A DNA stretch of 64,000 bases from contig NZ_JAGGNA010000001.1 in NCBI RefSeq assembly GCF_017875765.1, positions 3,189,001 through 3,253,000 of the forward strand, read 5' to 3'. Shown one piece after another: positions 30,210 to 38,339 of the stretch (position 1 is the first letter of the stretch; each line of letters opens with the position of its first letter). Both the position numbers and the translations under genes were made by a program. Source of the stretch: Flavobacterium sp. CG_23.5. Lineage in GTDB: Bacteria; Bacteroidota; Bacteroidia; Flavobacteriales; Flavobacteriaceae. Under the pieces are notes generated by a model that ran no database searches, had not been told where the DNA came from, and saw only the letters and a program-made list of their open reading frames with translations.

Positions 30210-30300
30210 CTAGCCCAGATAAAAGCGGTATCCTTTTTAGGGTTGAATGACAGAGGAATTTAACCCTAAAAAGATATAGCGGATAGCTGGAAATAGCTCC
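30210..30300 (+). repeat. Interspersed hairpin element, copy B
   Basis: Same element as at 15985 and 36423, in opposite orientation in the window. It reads CTAGCCC at the left end and AGCTCC at 30295-30300, with AGCGGTATCC before and GATATAGCGGATAGC after a central hairpin (30233-30244 with 30262-30273, 12-bp perfect stem). It is the only copy between divergent genes; its AGCTCC end points to prfA, 80 nt away. Confidence 0.85.
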
Positions 30301-30346
30301 AAAAAAAACTGTCGGGAAACTAGACTTAACTATAAACTATTTTTCG

Positions 30347-30354
30347 TAATTTTG
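30347..30354 (+). promoter_or_regulatory. -7 box of prfA
   Basis: TAATTTTG, exact TAnnTTTG match, 26 nt before the prfA ATG. No convincing TTG box upstream. Confidence 0.45.
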
Positions 30355-30379
30355 CACTCCAAATATAAGGACTAAGAAT

Positions 30380-31456
30380 ATGTTAGATAGACTTCAAATA
30401 GTAAAACAACGTTTCGATGAGATTTCGGATTTAATCATCCAGCCAGATGTTATTTCGGATCAGAAGCGTTATGTGCAATTGAATCAAGAGTACAAGAGTT
30501 TAAAAGCTTTGGCAGAAAAACGCGATGAATATGTAATTTTGATGGCGAATATCGAAGAAGCAAATGAAATAATAGCTGATAATAGTGATGCAGATATGAC
30601 CGAAATGGCCAAAATGCAGCTAGACGAAGCAAAAGAAAGATTGCCAGAATTAGAAGATGAAATAAAATTCATGTTGATTCCAAAAGATGAAGAAGACGCC
30701 AAGAATGTTATGGTAGAAATTCGTGCGGGAACAGGTGGAGATGAAGCCAGTATTTTTGCCGGAGATTTATTTCGTATGTACACTAAATATTGTGAGAATC
30801 GCGGTTGGAGAACCTCGGTTGTGGATATGAATGAAGGAACTTCGGGTGGTTTTAAAGAGGTGATTTTTGAAGTTACAGGAGAAGACGTTTACGGAACTTT
30901 GAAATTTGAAGCTGGAGTACACCGTGTACAACGCGTGCCACAAACGGAAACTCAAGGTCGTGTTCATACATCGGCAGCGACCGTAATGGTGCTTCCGGAA
31001 GCTGAAGAATTTGATGTGCAAATCGATATGAACGATGTTCGTGTGGATTTTTTCTGTTCCTCTGGACCAGGCGGACAATCAGTAAATACAACAAAATCCG
31101 CTGTTCGATTGACGCACATTCCAACAGGATTGGTGGCGCAATGTCAGGATCAAAAATCGCAACATAAGAATAAAGATAAAGCGATGGGTGTTTTGCGTTC
31201 CCGTTTATACGAACAGGAATTAGCCAAAAAACAAGAAGCAGATGCCACTAAAAGAACTTCTCAGGTAAGTTCTGGTGACCGTTCCGCTAAAATACGTACT
31301 TACAATTATGCACAAGGTCGTGTAACGGATCATAGAGTAGGACTGACTTTGTACGATTTAGGAAATATCATGAATGGGGACATTCAGAAAATCGTTGACG
31401 AGTTAGCGCTAGTCAATAACATGGAGAAACTCAAAGAAGCCAGCGAGGTATTTTAA
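30380..31456 (+). CDS. prfA: Peptide chain release factor 1
   Basis: 358-residue class I release factor that reads UAA and UAG and triggers peptide release on the ribosome. The GGQ motif is in [20 protein letters not shown], and [23 protein letters not shown] is the family-specific central segment. The RF1-type signature [22 protein letters not shown] is present. No internal frameshift as in prfB. It is transcribed alone, terminator at 31460-31489. Confidence 0.96.
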   Translation: MLDRLQIVKQRFDEISDLIIQPDVISDQKRYVQLNQEYKSLKALAEKRDEYVILMANIEEANEIIADNSDADMTEMAKMQLDEAKERLPELEDEIKFMLIPKDEEDAKNVMVEIRAGTGGDEASIFAGDLFRMYTKYCENRGWRTSVVDMNEGTSGGFKEVIFEVTGEDVYGTLKFEAGVHRVQRVPQTETQGRVHTSAATVMVLPEAEEFDVQIDMNDVRVDFFCSSGPGGQSVNTTKSAVRLTHIPTGLVAQCQDQKSQHKNKDKAMGVLRSRLYEQELAKKQEADATKRTSQVSSGDRSAKIRTYNYAQGRVTDHRVGLTLYDLGNIMNGDIQKIVDELALVNNMEKLKEASEVF

Positions 31457-31459
31457 ATA

Positions 31460-31489
31460 AAAAAAAGTGAAATTCGTTTCACTTTTTTT
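31460..31489. terminator. Terminator of prfA, probably bidirectional
   Basis: 13-bp stem (31460-31472 with 31477-31489) closing a TTCG tetraloop, A7 on the left and T7 on the right. It serves prfA and could also stop the convergent small gene ending at 31566. Confidence 0.8.
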
Positions 31490-31565
31490 GTATTCCTCGG
31501 GACCTTAAAGGGGAAATGTATTTTTATAAAAATAAGCTATTGAAGCCTATATTTAGTTTTGAAAA

Positions 31566-31835
31566 CTATTTATAGGCTTCAATAATTTTATAGCTTACGA
31601 AGTCATTATCAGCCATTAATTTTATTGTTTTTTTAGCTTGAGCTTGAGAAATAGTGTAACCACTTGCGTATCCAGTTGCTGTATTTATTTCCCAGAAGTA
31701 AACAGTTTTGTCTGTTTTTTTGATAATCTCACTTCTTTTTTGTTTTGAAATGGTAGTTGCCTCCGTTTTTTCGATTGGATTTGCGAACAAAACTGTTGTT
31801 GCAATTAATGCTGCTGATAAGATAAAGTTTTTCAT
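31566..31835 (-). CDS. Small secreted protein of unknown function
   Basis: 89 residues with a signal peptide (MKNFILSAALIATTVLFANP). The mature part is Lys/Thr-rich and ends with a compact alpha/beta stretch (TVYFWEINTATGYASGYT, then ISQAQAKKTIKLMADND). No family is recognised. It is a lone gene between prfA and pyrF. Coding status rests on the clear signal peptide and the good codon pattern. Confidence 0.7.
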   Translation of the reverse strand: MKNFILSAALIATTVLFANPIEKTEATTISKQKRSEIIKKTDKTVYFWEINTATGYASGYTISQAQAKKTIKLMADNDFVSYKIIEAYK

Positions 31836-32092
31836 GTTTTTTATTTTTACTTTGTTAGATTAACGGTGCAAAGGTGTGGCAGGTTTGGATTTTTTTTGTT
31901 ATATAAATTTTTAATTTTCTTACATAATTAGCTCTTATTTATTTGAAAATCAAATGCTTTTAATCTAAAATATTTCGGAGTCTTTCCTGTATCTATGTCA
32001 GCATTTGCAATAATTGCAAGTAAGGATTCAGAATAAAAAAGATTGAATAATATATATATTATCACTGATTTTTTTTAAGTTGTAAATCCTCT

Positions 32093-32107
32093 AACCCTTT
32101 CGGGGTT
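32093..32107 (+). terminator. Orphan terminator-like hairpin before pyrF
   Basis: AACCC/GGGTT stem (32093-32097 with 32103-32107), 5-nt loop and a T8 run. No plus-strand gene ends upstream within 600 bp. Confidence 0.45.
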
Positions 32108-32114
32108 TTTTTTA

Positions 32115-32122
32115 TAAATTTG
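32115..32122 (+). promoter_or_regulatory. -7 box of pyrF
   Basis: TAAATTTG, exact consensus match, 19 nt before the pyrF ATG. Confidence 0.45.
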
Positions 32123-32140
32123 CTGTTCACAATTTAAACA

Positions 32141-32968
32141 ATGACAACACAACAACTAATAGACCAAATTCAAACCAAAAAATCGTTCCTGTGCGTAGGA
32201 CTCGATGTTGATTTGAATAAAATTCCGCAGCATTTATTAGAACTGGAAGATCCAATTTTCGAATTCAATAAAGCCATAATCGATGCCACTCATGATTTGG
32301 TAGTTTCATATAAACCCAATACTGCTTTTTATGAAGCTTACGGAATAAAAGGGTGGATGTCGTTGCAAAAAACGATCAATTACATCAACGAAAATTATCC
32401 CGATATTTTCACGATTGCCGATGCAAAACGGGGTGATATAGGGAATACGTCTTCCATGTATGCCAAAGCTTTTTTTGAAGATTTAAACTTCGATAGTGTT
32501 ACGGTGGCGCCTTATATGGGGAAAGATTCAGTGGAGCCTTTTCTGGCTTTCGAAAATAAACATACCATAATGTTGGCTTTAACGTCAAACGAAGGCGCAT
32601 TCGATTTCCAAACCTTGAATATTAATGGTAAGGAATTATACAAACAAGTGCTGGAGACCTCTAAAACTTGGAAAAGCGCTGAAAACCTGATGTACGTTGT
32701 CGGGGCTACAAAAGCGGAGTATTTCACTGATATTCGTAAAATTGTGCCAGACAGTTTCTTGCTTGTTCCTGGAGTGGGAGCACAGGGCGGAAGCTTATCC
32801 GAAGTTTGTAAATACGGAATGAATGACAATGTAGGATTGCTTATCAATTCATCTCGTGGGATTATTTACGCTTCAAACGGAACTGATTTTGCCGAAAAAG
32901 CAAGAGAAGAAGCGTTGAAAATGCAACAGGAAATGGAAGGATTAATTAGTTTAAAGTTTAAAGTTTAA
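32141..32968 (+). CDS. pyrF: Orotidine 5'-phosphate decarboxylase (type 2)
   Basis: Last step of UMP synthesis, decarboxylating OMP. The 275-residue length and the long form fit the type 2 family rather than the short Pyr[13 protein letters not shown] at the N-terminus and the catalytic [11 protein letters not shown] (Asp-Lys-Asp) are seen, followed by TVAPYMG and PGVGAQGG with the C-terminal SSRGIIYA phosphate-binding loop. It is monocistronic. Confidence 0.95.
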   Translation: MTTQQLIDQIQTKKSFLCVGLDVDLNKIPQHLLELEDPIFEFNKAIIDATHDLVVSYKPNTAFYEAYGIKGWMSLQKTINYINENYPDIFTIADAKRGDIGNTSSMYAKAFFEDLNFDSVTVAPYMGKDSVEPFLAFENKHTIMLALTSNEGAFDFQTLNINGKELYKQVLETSKTWKSAENLMYVVGATKAEYFTDIRKIVPDSFLLVPGVGAQGGSLSEVCKYGMNDNVGLLINSSRGIIYASNGTDFAEKAREEALKMQQEMEGLISLKFKV

Positions 32969-33013
32969 AGTTTTTTTATAAAATTTTTTGAATTCAATGG
33001 GACTTAATTTTAA

Positions 33014-33179
33014 ACCATTAAGAAATTAAGTATCATTAAGCTTGCCCAAAGATTAGAATAGAAAATTTTGTGCCTTAATTTTTCTATTTTTCTTAATGGT
33101 TAAATCTTAAAATGGAAACAATTTGCAGACATTATGTTTAAACTTTATAATCCTTAATTTTTCTTAATTTCTTAATGGT
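33014..33179. repeat. Inverted repeat flanking the start of the BtuF-like gene
   Basis: A 17-bp sequence (33014-33030) recurs exactly in inverted form at 33163-33179, and a partial copy lies at 33091-33104. The second arm contains the ATG annotated for the next gene. Confidence 0.7.
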
Positions 33180-34023
33180 GAAAAAGCTTTCAACTTACTC
33201 ATCAATATTATCAACTAGAAACTTGAAACAAAAAAATCTAATAGATCAACTTGGAACCTCCCACACATTTGAAACTTCGCCTATGCGAATCATTTCTCTT
33301 GTTCCATCACAAACGGAATTGTTGTATGATTTAGGTTTGGAAGATAGAATTATTGGAATCACTAAATTCTGCGTGCATCCGTATCATTTTAAGTCCACCA
33401 AGAAAATAGTTGGCGGGACCAAAAAAGTGCATTTTGAGAAAATCAAATTGTTACAACCTGATATTATCATTTGCAATAAAGAAGAAAATACACAAGAAAT
33501 AGTTGAGCAATTACGCAAGATTTGTCCAGTTTGGGTTACTAATATCATCACCATTGAAGATAATTTCCAAATGATTTCTGATTTTGGTCAGCTATTCAAT
33601 TGTAGAACCGAAGCACAAAAATGGAACGATAAATTGGCTTTTGCCTTGAGCGATTTTAAAAACTTCGTCAAAGATAAACCGGTACTGAAAGCGGCTTATT
33701 TTATTTGGAAAAATCCTTATATGGTAGCTGGTTCAGACAATTTTATCGATGAATTATTGAAACTGAATCACTTTCAAAATATCTACCAAAACAAGGGACG
33801 CTATCCGGAAATTGAACTCAAAAAAATGCGTTTAGAAGGCGATCCGGATTTGGTTTTCTTGTCTTCAGAACCCTTTCCTTTCAAAGAAGATGATGCTTTT
33901 GAGATAGGGCGACATACCCATCATGCCAAAACGGTGTTTGTTGACGGTGAAATGTTTTCTTGGTATGGAAGCAGATTGCTAAAAGCGTTTGAGTATTTCA
34001 AGAAATTGCATCTAAAATTATGA
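33175..34023 (+). CDS. Helical-backbone metal receptor / cobalamin-type ABC substrate-binding protein
   Basis: 282 residues of the BtuF/FhuD fold. RIISLVPSQTELLYDLGLEDRIIGITKFCVHP is the typical N-terminal lobe start; QPDIIICNKEENT and the helix FVKDKPVLKAAYFIWKNPYMVAGSDNFIDELL follow, and the C-terminal lobe has GDPDLVFLSSEPFPFK. No signal peptide or lipobox is seen, so the protein appears cytosolic, as often for this flavobacterial branch, and no permease or ATPase genes are nearby. The true start is uncertain: ATG 33175 sits in an inverted repeat, and an in-frame TTG at 33223 would still keep the conserved IDQLG segment. Confidence 0.8.
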   Translation: MVKKLSTYSSILSTRNLKQKNLIDQLGTSHTFETSPMRIISLVPSQTELLYDLGLEDRIIGITKFCVHPYHFKSTKKIVGGTKKVHFEKIKLLQPDIIICNKEENTQEIVEQLRKICPVWVTNIITIEDNFQMISDFGQLFNCRTEAQKWNDKLAFALSDFKNFVKDKPVLKAAYFIWKNPYMVAGSDNFIDELLKLNHFQNIYQNKGRYPEIELKKMRLEGDPDLVFLSSEPFPFKEDDAFEIGRHTHHAKTVFVDGEMFSWYGSRLLKAFEYFKKLHLKL

Positions 34024-34161
34024 TTCACATTCTTCCAGGACTAATTCCTCTATAACAGTTTCAGTAGGCGTTTTTTCAATATTAAAATTTTGCTCAAAAA
34101 GTGTTTGGTATTCTTTTTGGAGCTTTTCTATTTCACTTTTCTCTTTCAGTAATCCAGTCAT
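34018..34161 (-). CDS. Small acidic helical protein (47 residues)
   Basis: ATG at 34161, stop at 34018-34020; its stop overlaps by 3 bases the end of the convergent BtuF-like gene. The product (MTGLLKEKSEIEKLQKEYQT at the start, ending EELVLEECES) is mostly helical and acidic. The start resembles the small flavobacterial Lacal_2735-type proteins (short GLxKxKSEIEKLQKxY motif), but the similarity is confined to the first 20 residues. A minus-strand TAAATTTG -7 box at 34177-34184, 15 nt before the ATG, supports expression. Confidence 0.6.
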   Translation of the reverse strand: MTGLLKEKSEIEKLQKEYQTLFEQNFNIEKTPTETVIEELVLEECES

Positions 34162-34176
34162 GGGTGTAATTTTTTA

Positions 34177-34184
34177 CAAATTTA
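34177..34184 (-). promoter_or_regulatory. -7 box of small minus-strand gene
   Basis: Minus-strand TAAATTTG, exact TAnnTTTG match, 15 nt before the ATG at 34161. Confidence 0.4.
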
Positions 34185-34225
34185 CGTTTTGTAAATAATA
34201 ATTCCGCATTATTATTTGTTAAGAA

Positions 34226-34254
34226 TTGAATTTAAAATTATTGTTCTATTTTTG
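34226..34254 (+). promoter_or_regulatory. Promoter of alpha/beta hydrolase gene
   Basis: TTG (34226-34228), 18-nt spacer, TATTTTTG (34247-34254). The transcript would start near 34260, so the frame upstream of 34267 cannot be translated from it. Confidence 0.6.
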
Positions 34255-34266
34255 CAAAAAAAAGGC

Positions 34267-35052
34267 GTGATCAATTACTCCATATATGAGAACAAAAACA
34301 GCAAGGAATGGGTAACCTTTGTCCATGGTGCTGGTGGGAGTTCGTCTATATGGTTCAAACAGATTCGGGATTTTCAGAAACAGTATAATGTATTGTTATT
34401 GGATTTAAGAGGTCACGGAGAATCAAAACCTACGTTAAAAACAGCTTTCAAGCAGAAATATACTTTTTCGGCTCTGGCCAATGATATTCTCGAAGTTTTA
34501 AATCATCTTCAAATCGAGAAGTCTCATTTTGTGGGGATTTCGTTAGGTACAATTTTGATTAGACAATTGGCAGAAATGTATCCGGAACGAGTACAGAGTA
34601 TGATACTTGGCGGTGCAATCTTAAAAATGAATTTCCGCTCGCAGGTTCTAATGCGATTGGGGAATATGTTCAAATATGTGTTGCCTTACTTAGTTTTATA
34701 TAAATTTTTTGCCTTTGTGATTATGCCTAAAAAAAGTCACAAACAATCTCGATTGCTTTTTATAAACGAGGCTAAAAAATTATACCAAAAAGAATTTATA
34801 AAATGGTTTAAACTCACCGCCGAAATAAATCCGGTGCTAAGATGGTTTCGCCAAGTAGAATTAAATATCCCAACCCTTTACGTTATGGGGGAGGAGGATT
34901 ACATGTTTTTACCTTCCGTTCGGAAAGTTGTGGAGAACCATTACAGATCTTCTAAATTATTTGTAATCGAAAAATGCGGACATGTTGTAAATGTGGAGCA
35001 GCCTATCGCTTTCAATGATGCAGTCCTTTCTTTTCTCAATGCGGCTAAATAA
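34267..35052 (+). CDS. Alpha/beta-fold hydrolase
   Basis: 261 residues from the GTG at 34267, chosen because the predicted promoter overlaps the longer frame (TTG 34216) and an A/G-rich tract directly precedes it. FVHGAGGSSSIWFKQI (oxyanion loop), LLDLRGHGESKP, the nucleophile elbow GISLGT (Ser) and the C-terminal GEEDYMFLP (Asp) and CGHVVNVEQP (His) complete the catalytic triad. Substrate unknown. It is not in an operon; a terminator hairpin lies at 35057-35081. Confidence 0.85.
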   Translation: MINYSIYENKNSKEWVTFVHGAGGSSSIWFKQIRDFQKQYNVLLLDLRGHGESKPTLKTAFKQKYTFSALANDILEVLNHLQIEKSHFVGISLGTILIRQLAEMYPERVQSMILGGAILKMNFRSQVLMRLGNMFKYVLPYLVLYKFFAFVIMPKKSHKQSRLLFINEAKKLYQKEFIKWFKLTAEINPVLRWFRQVELNIPTLYVMGEEDYMFLPSVRKVVENHYRSSKLFVIEKCGHVVNVEQPIAFNDAVLSFLNAAK

Positions 35053-35055
35053 AAA

Positions 35056-35294
35056 ATGCCTGTATCACAGAGATACAGGCAGTTCTTTAACTAACCAAAA
35101 CCAAAATAATAAATAACCAGTTTATTACTCTGCAAAGATCATATATTACTATATGTTTTGCTGTTAAGATTTTGTTATTACTTTGTTGTATATAAGTTAA
35201 GATTTTTAACTGTAGCTATATATTTTAATTTCAGGCATCTAACCTACGTCCTCCACTTTAAACTAATTGATTTCGCGCCTTTAATTTTTTCTGT
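35056..35294 (-). ncRNA. Candidate small non-coding RNA
   Basis: Inferred from a minus-strand TATATTTG promoter box at 35301-35308 and an intrinsic terminator at 35057-35081 with T6 on the minus strand, about 240 nt apart. The interval has no open frame over about ten codons. The transcript contains the block TTAAAGTGGAGGACGTAGG near its 5' part. It could be 6S RNA, an Rfam Flavo-1-type RNA or an unrelated small RNA; structure was not computed. Confidence 0.4.
35057..35081. terminator. Terminator shared by hydrolase gene and candidate small RNA
   Basis: Perfect 10-bp stem (35057-35066 with 35072-35081). The A6 run on its left is a T6 run on the minus strand, so the hairpin is strongest as terminator of a minus-strand transcript. 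Confidence 0.65.
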
Positions 35295-35300
35295 TCGTTG

Positions 35301-35308
35301 CAAATATA
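35301..35308 (-). promoter_or_regulatory. -7 box of candidate small RNA
   Basis: Minus-strand TATATTTG, exact TAnnTTTG match. No minus-strand gene begins within the next 240 bp. Confidence 0.4.
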
Positions 35309-35532
35309 AAGTGTTATAATTGTTCATTACTATTGGAATATAAAAGCTATCAATTTTTTATTTATGTGGTAGTAATCAGACCGATTTTATTGTAAACTAG
35401 TAAATTGTAGTAATCGGAAATCACATGAAAAAGTATTCTATACGAAATGAAATAGTGAAAACCATAGTCTTCCGCATTTTCAAAACAACATAATCTAGGT
35501 AGATTTATACGTTTAGGGACCAATTGTAATTT

Positions 35533-36387
35533 TTAAGAAAATACCACCGTTTTATTGTTGTAAACCATCGTTTTTCGTTCCGCATGCAACTTAATAGCTC
35601 TAGCCAGAACCATGCGTTCTAAATCACGCCCTTTCATAATAAAATCATCTATGGAATGACTGTGTGAAACTCTCGCAATATCTTGCTCAATAATTGGTCC
35701 TTCGTCTAATCCCTCCGTAACATAATGACTGGTTGCCCCAATAATTTTAACCCCTCTTTTAAAAGCCGAATGATAGGGCTTAGCCCCAGGAAATGCAGGT
35801 AAAAACGAATGGTGAATATTGATAATTTGATTTTTATAAAGTGCAATTAATTCTGGAGTTACAATTTGCATATAACGCGCCAAAACTATAAAATCAATAT
35901 TATATTCTTTCAATAAATCCATTTGCTGTTGTTCTCCTTGAGCCTTAATTTCTTTGGTAAAAGGAACATAACGAAACGGAATATCAAAACGTTCTGCAAC
36001 TGGTCTTAAATCTTCGTGATTACTAATGATTAAAGGAATTTCAAGCGGTAATTCTCCCGCGCTATATCGTCCTAAAATGTCATATAAACAATGATCATAT
36101 TTAGATACAAACAAGGCCATTTTGGGTTTGTGTTCCTGAGTGTAAATTTCCCAAAACATATTAAACGGAGTCGCTAAATTGGTCTGGAAATCCTTTTTTA
36201 TAGTTTCAATATCCCAGTTTTTAGCACTGAATTCGCATTCCAAACGCATAAAAAAAACATTCTCGTCCGCGTCAACATGTTGGTCTAAATAAATAATATT
36301 CCCGTCAATCGAAGCAATATAATGAGTCACAGAGGCAATAATCGCCTTCTGATCTTCACAATGTATGAGTATGGTAATTTTTTGCAT
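35533..36387 (-). CDS. purU: Formyltetrahydrofolate deformylase
   Basis: Hydrolyses 10-formyl-THF to formate and THF, balancing the one-carbon pool. The 284-residue protein has an N-terminal ACT domain (ITILIHCEDQKAIIASVTHYI) and a C-terminal formyltransferase domain with the catalytic Asn-His-Asp triad: NIHHSFLPAFPGAKPYHSAF and VTEGLDEGPIIEQD. Copy C of the hairpin element lies just upstream (36423-36522), about 36 nt from the ATG. Confidence 0.95.
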   Translation of the reverse strand: MQKITILIHCEDQKAIIASVTHYIASIDGNIIYLDQHVDADENVFFMRLECEFSAKNWDIETIKKDFQTNLATPFNMFWEIYTQEHKPKMALFVSKYDHCLYDILGRYSAGELPLEIPLIISNHEDLRPVAERFDIPFRYVPFTKEIKAQGEQQQMDLLKEYNIDFIVLARYMQIVTPELIALYKNQIINIHHSFLPAFPGAKPYHSAFKRGVKIIGATSHYVTEGLDEGPIIEQDIARVSHSHSIDDFIMKGRDLERMVLARAIKLHAERKTMVYNNKTVVFS

Positions 36388-36420
36388 TTTAGTATTTTTA
36401 GTGTTTATCGTGATGTATTT

Positions 36421-36526
36421 CAGGAGCTGTTTCCTGCTATCCGCTAAATCTTTCCTTGTCTCGTCTCGTCTTTTGGGACCAGACGAGACAAGGAAAGGAT
36501 ACCGCTTCTATCAGGGATAGGGCATT
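36421..36526 (-). repeat. Interspersed hairpin element, copy C
   Basis: Same arms as copies A and B: AGGAGCTGTTTCC with GCTATCCGCTAAATC on one side and GGATACCGCTTCTATCAGGG on the other. The central stem (36450-36465 with 36482-36497, 16 bp perfect) has a sequence different from the other two. The GGAGCT end faces purU, which reads away on the minus strand. Confidence 0.85.
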
Positions 36527-36624
36527 GCGTTTATCAATAATTTTTTTCAAAAATAACGGTATATCTTTTATAAAAAAAATTGAATTTAGCGGTTTAATGT
36601 TCTAAAAATAGAAATGTTTTTACA

Positions 36625-37332
36625 CTAGTTTTTGTCCTGTAAAGCAAAAACTTTTTGCAATAAAAGAGAAGTTCTGGAAGCCAAATTTGTTCTGATATTT
36701 TTTTCTTCCACTGCAACCATTTTAAAAACGCCATTCATGGCTTGATTAGTCACATAATCAGTCAAATCAGGATTTACTTTGTTGATCAACGGAATGCTAT
36801 TGTATTTAGTGATAATGTTTGCCCATACTTTGTCAGCACCTACTTTGGCAAACGAATTTTTAATAACGGGGTTGAATTTTCCGTACAAAGCCGTTGAAGT
36901 GCTATTTTGTAAATAATTAGTTGCAGAACTTTCATTTCCCAGCAAGATTGTTTTAGCATCGTAAAAAGTCATGTTTCTAACCGCATCAACAAATATTGGC
37001 GTAGCTTCTTTTACCGCATCTTCGGCAGCACGATTCAAAACTCTCAAACCTTCATCAGCTAATGAGTTCAAACCAATTTTTCTCAAGCCGGCATCCACTT
37101 TTCTCAATTCTTCCGGCAATAAAATTTTCACCGCTTCATTTCTGTAAAAGCCATCTACCGCGGTCAATTTCGTCACTTGTTTCGAGATCCCATTGTTCAA
37201 GGCTTCCCTCAATCCGCCTGCAATATCAATACCTCCCATTCCTTGGGTTTGCGGCAATTGATTAAGAACTTGTTGCATTTCGCTACATCCAAATAAGGAG
37301 AAGGCAATTAAAAACAATACAATTTTTTTCAT
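36625..37332 (-). CDS. DUF4197 lipoprotein
   Basis: 235 residues from the ATG at 37332, which directly begins a lipoprotein signal (MKKIVLFLIAFSLFGCSE, lipobox Cys16); the ORF's earlier ATG at 37359 adds nine residues. The DUF4197 features GLREALNNGISKQV, DGFYRNEAVKILLPEEL, ATPIFVDAVRNMTFYDA and TNQAMNGVFKMVAVEE are all present. Mostly helical, probably in the periplasm or outer membrane; function unknown. Confidence 0.88.
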   Translation of the reverse strand: MKKIVLFLIAFSLFGCSEMQQVLNQLPQTQGMGGIDIAGGLREALNNGISKQVTKLTAVDGFYRNEAVKILLPEELRKVDAGLRKIGLNSLADEGLRVLNRAAEDAVKEATPIFVDAVRNMTFYDAKTILLGNESSATNYLQNSTSTALYGKFNPVIKNSFAKVGADKVWANIITKYNSIPLINKVNPDLTDYVTNQAMNGVFKMVAVEEKNIRTNLASRTSLLLQKVFALQDKN

Positions 37333-37486
37333 AACTTTATATTTAATTGATTTTTTCAAAGATAAGCAAACACTATGCCTTTTAGTAGTATAAATATTAA
37401 AAAGAGGATAATAACCATTGTTTTTAATGAAATAAATGGTTTAAAATCAATATATTAGAGTGTTAAAATCATTCCTATAAAACAAG

Positions 37487-38143
37487 ATGAAAATAATAGA
37501 ACTTGATTTATTAACAGATGACGTCAATAATACGGCGATTTTTTATAATGAAATAATGGGATTGAAAATTATTTCGAGAGATAAATATGGGATTTCATTC
37601 GCTGCAGGTTCAACAAAATTAACGTTCAGGCCTTCTGAAAATGTGAAACCTGTTTATCATTTTGCTTTTGATATACCAAATAACAAACTGCAGGAAGCTT
37701 TTGCCTGGATGGAAAAAAATGTAGAAATCTTAGTGGTGATTCCTCCGGATAAGATTGCAGATTTTTATAATTGGAATGCAAAGTCTTTTTATTTTTATGA
37801 CAACAATGGAAATATTGTGGAATTCATAGCCCGTTATAGTTTAGATAATACATCAGAGAAACCGTTTGATGGAGATTCAATTCTCTCAGTTAGTGAAATT
37901 GGTTTTGTGTCAAAAAATATTGAAAAATTAAGCGATGAGATGTGTGCGAAGTATAATCTCTCCGTGTTTTCGAAACAACCAAAAAGAGATAAATTTATTG
38001 TTTTAGGCACCGATACAGGACTTTTTATTCTTGTGGATGAAAATCGGGATTGGTATCCAACTTCTATAAAATCAAAATCATTCTGGACCAAAGTTGTATT
38101 TTATAATAATGGGATAAAAAGAGAAATGGAGATTTCAGATTAA
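37487..38143 (+). CDS. VOC-superfamily protein (glyoxalase/dioxygenase-like)
   Basis: 218 residues with two vicinal-oxygen-chelate modules: the first from the N-terminus (DLLTDDVNNTAIFYNEIMGLKI, then FYFYDNNGNIVEFIARY) and a second degenerate one (ILSVSEIGFVSKNIEKLSDEM, then GLFILVDENRDWYP). Metal ligands are partly visible (Glu in VEFIARY; His in PVYHFAFDIP). Substrate is unknown. Standalone gene, divergent from the DUF4197 gene. Confidence 0.85.
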   Translation: MKIIELDLLTDDVNNTAIFYNEIMGLKIISRDKYGISFAAGSTKLTFRPSENVKPVYHFAFDIPNNKLQEAFAWMEKNVEILVVIPPDKIADFYNWNAKSFYFYDNNGNIVEFIARYSLDNTSEKPFDGDSILSVSEIGFVSKNIEKLSDEMCAKYNLSVFSKQPKRDKFIVLGTDTGLFILVDENRDWYPTSIKSKSFWTKVVFYNNGIKREMEISD

Positions 38144-38339
38144 CAAGCGAAAAGAACGACCTTGTTTGGAAATGTTTTTTACGGCGTATATGATGTTAGT
38201 TAGTAATGTTATGCTTCAATCTCAATTTGATTATTAAACGATTGAATTGCAGTGTTTTTATTTGTTGGCTAATATTGCTACATGGTTTTATTAAACTTTG
38301 TATTTCTGTTTTGTAATTTGCATTTAAGGGAGATATTCA

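Larger units (their letters stand above)
31836..32140. other. Intergenic region with orphan terminator and pyrF promoter
   Basis: 305 bp between divergent genes. It contains an orphan plus-strand terminator-like hairpin (32093-32107) and the pyrF -7 box (32115-32122), but no open frame of note. Confidence 0.5.

Noticed and set aside
30450..31124. Antisense frames inside prfA
   Set aside because: Shadow of prfA; composition unlike protein genes of this genome.
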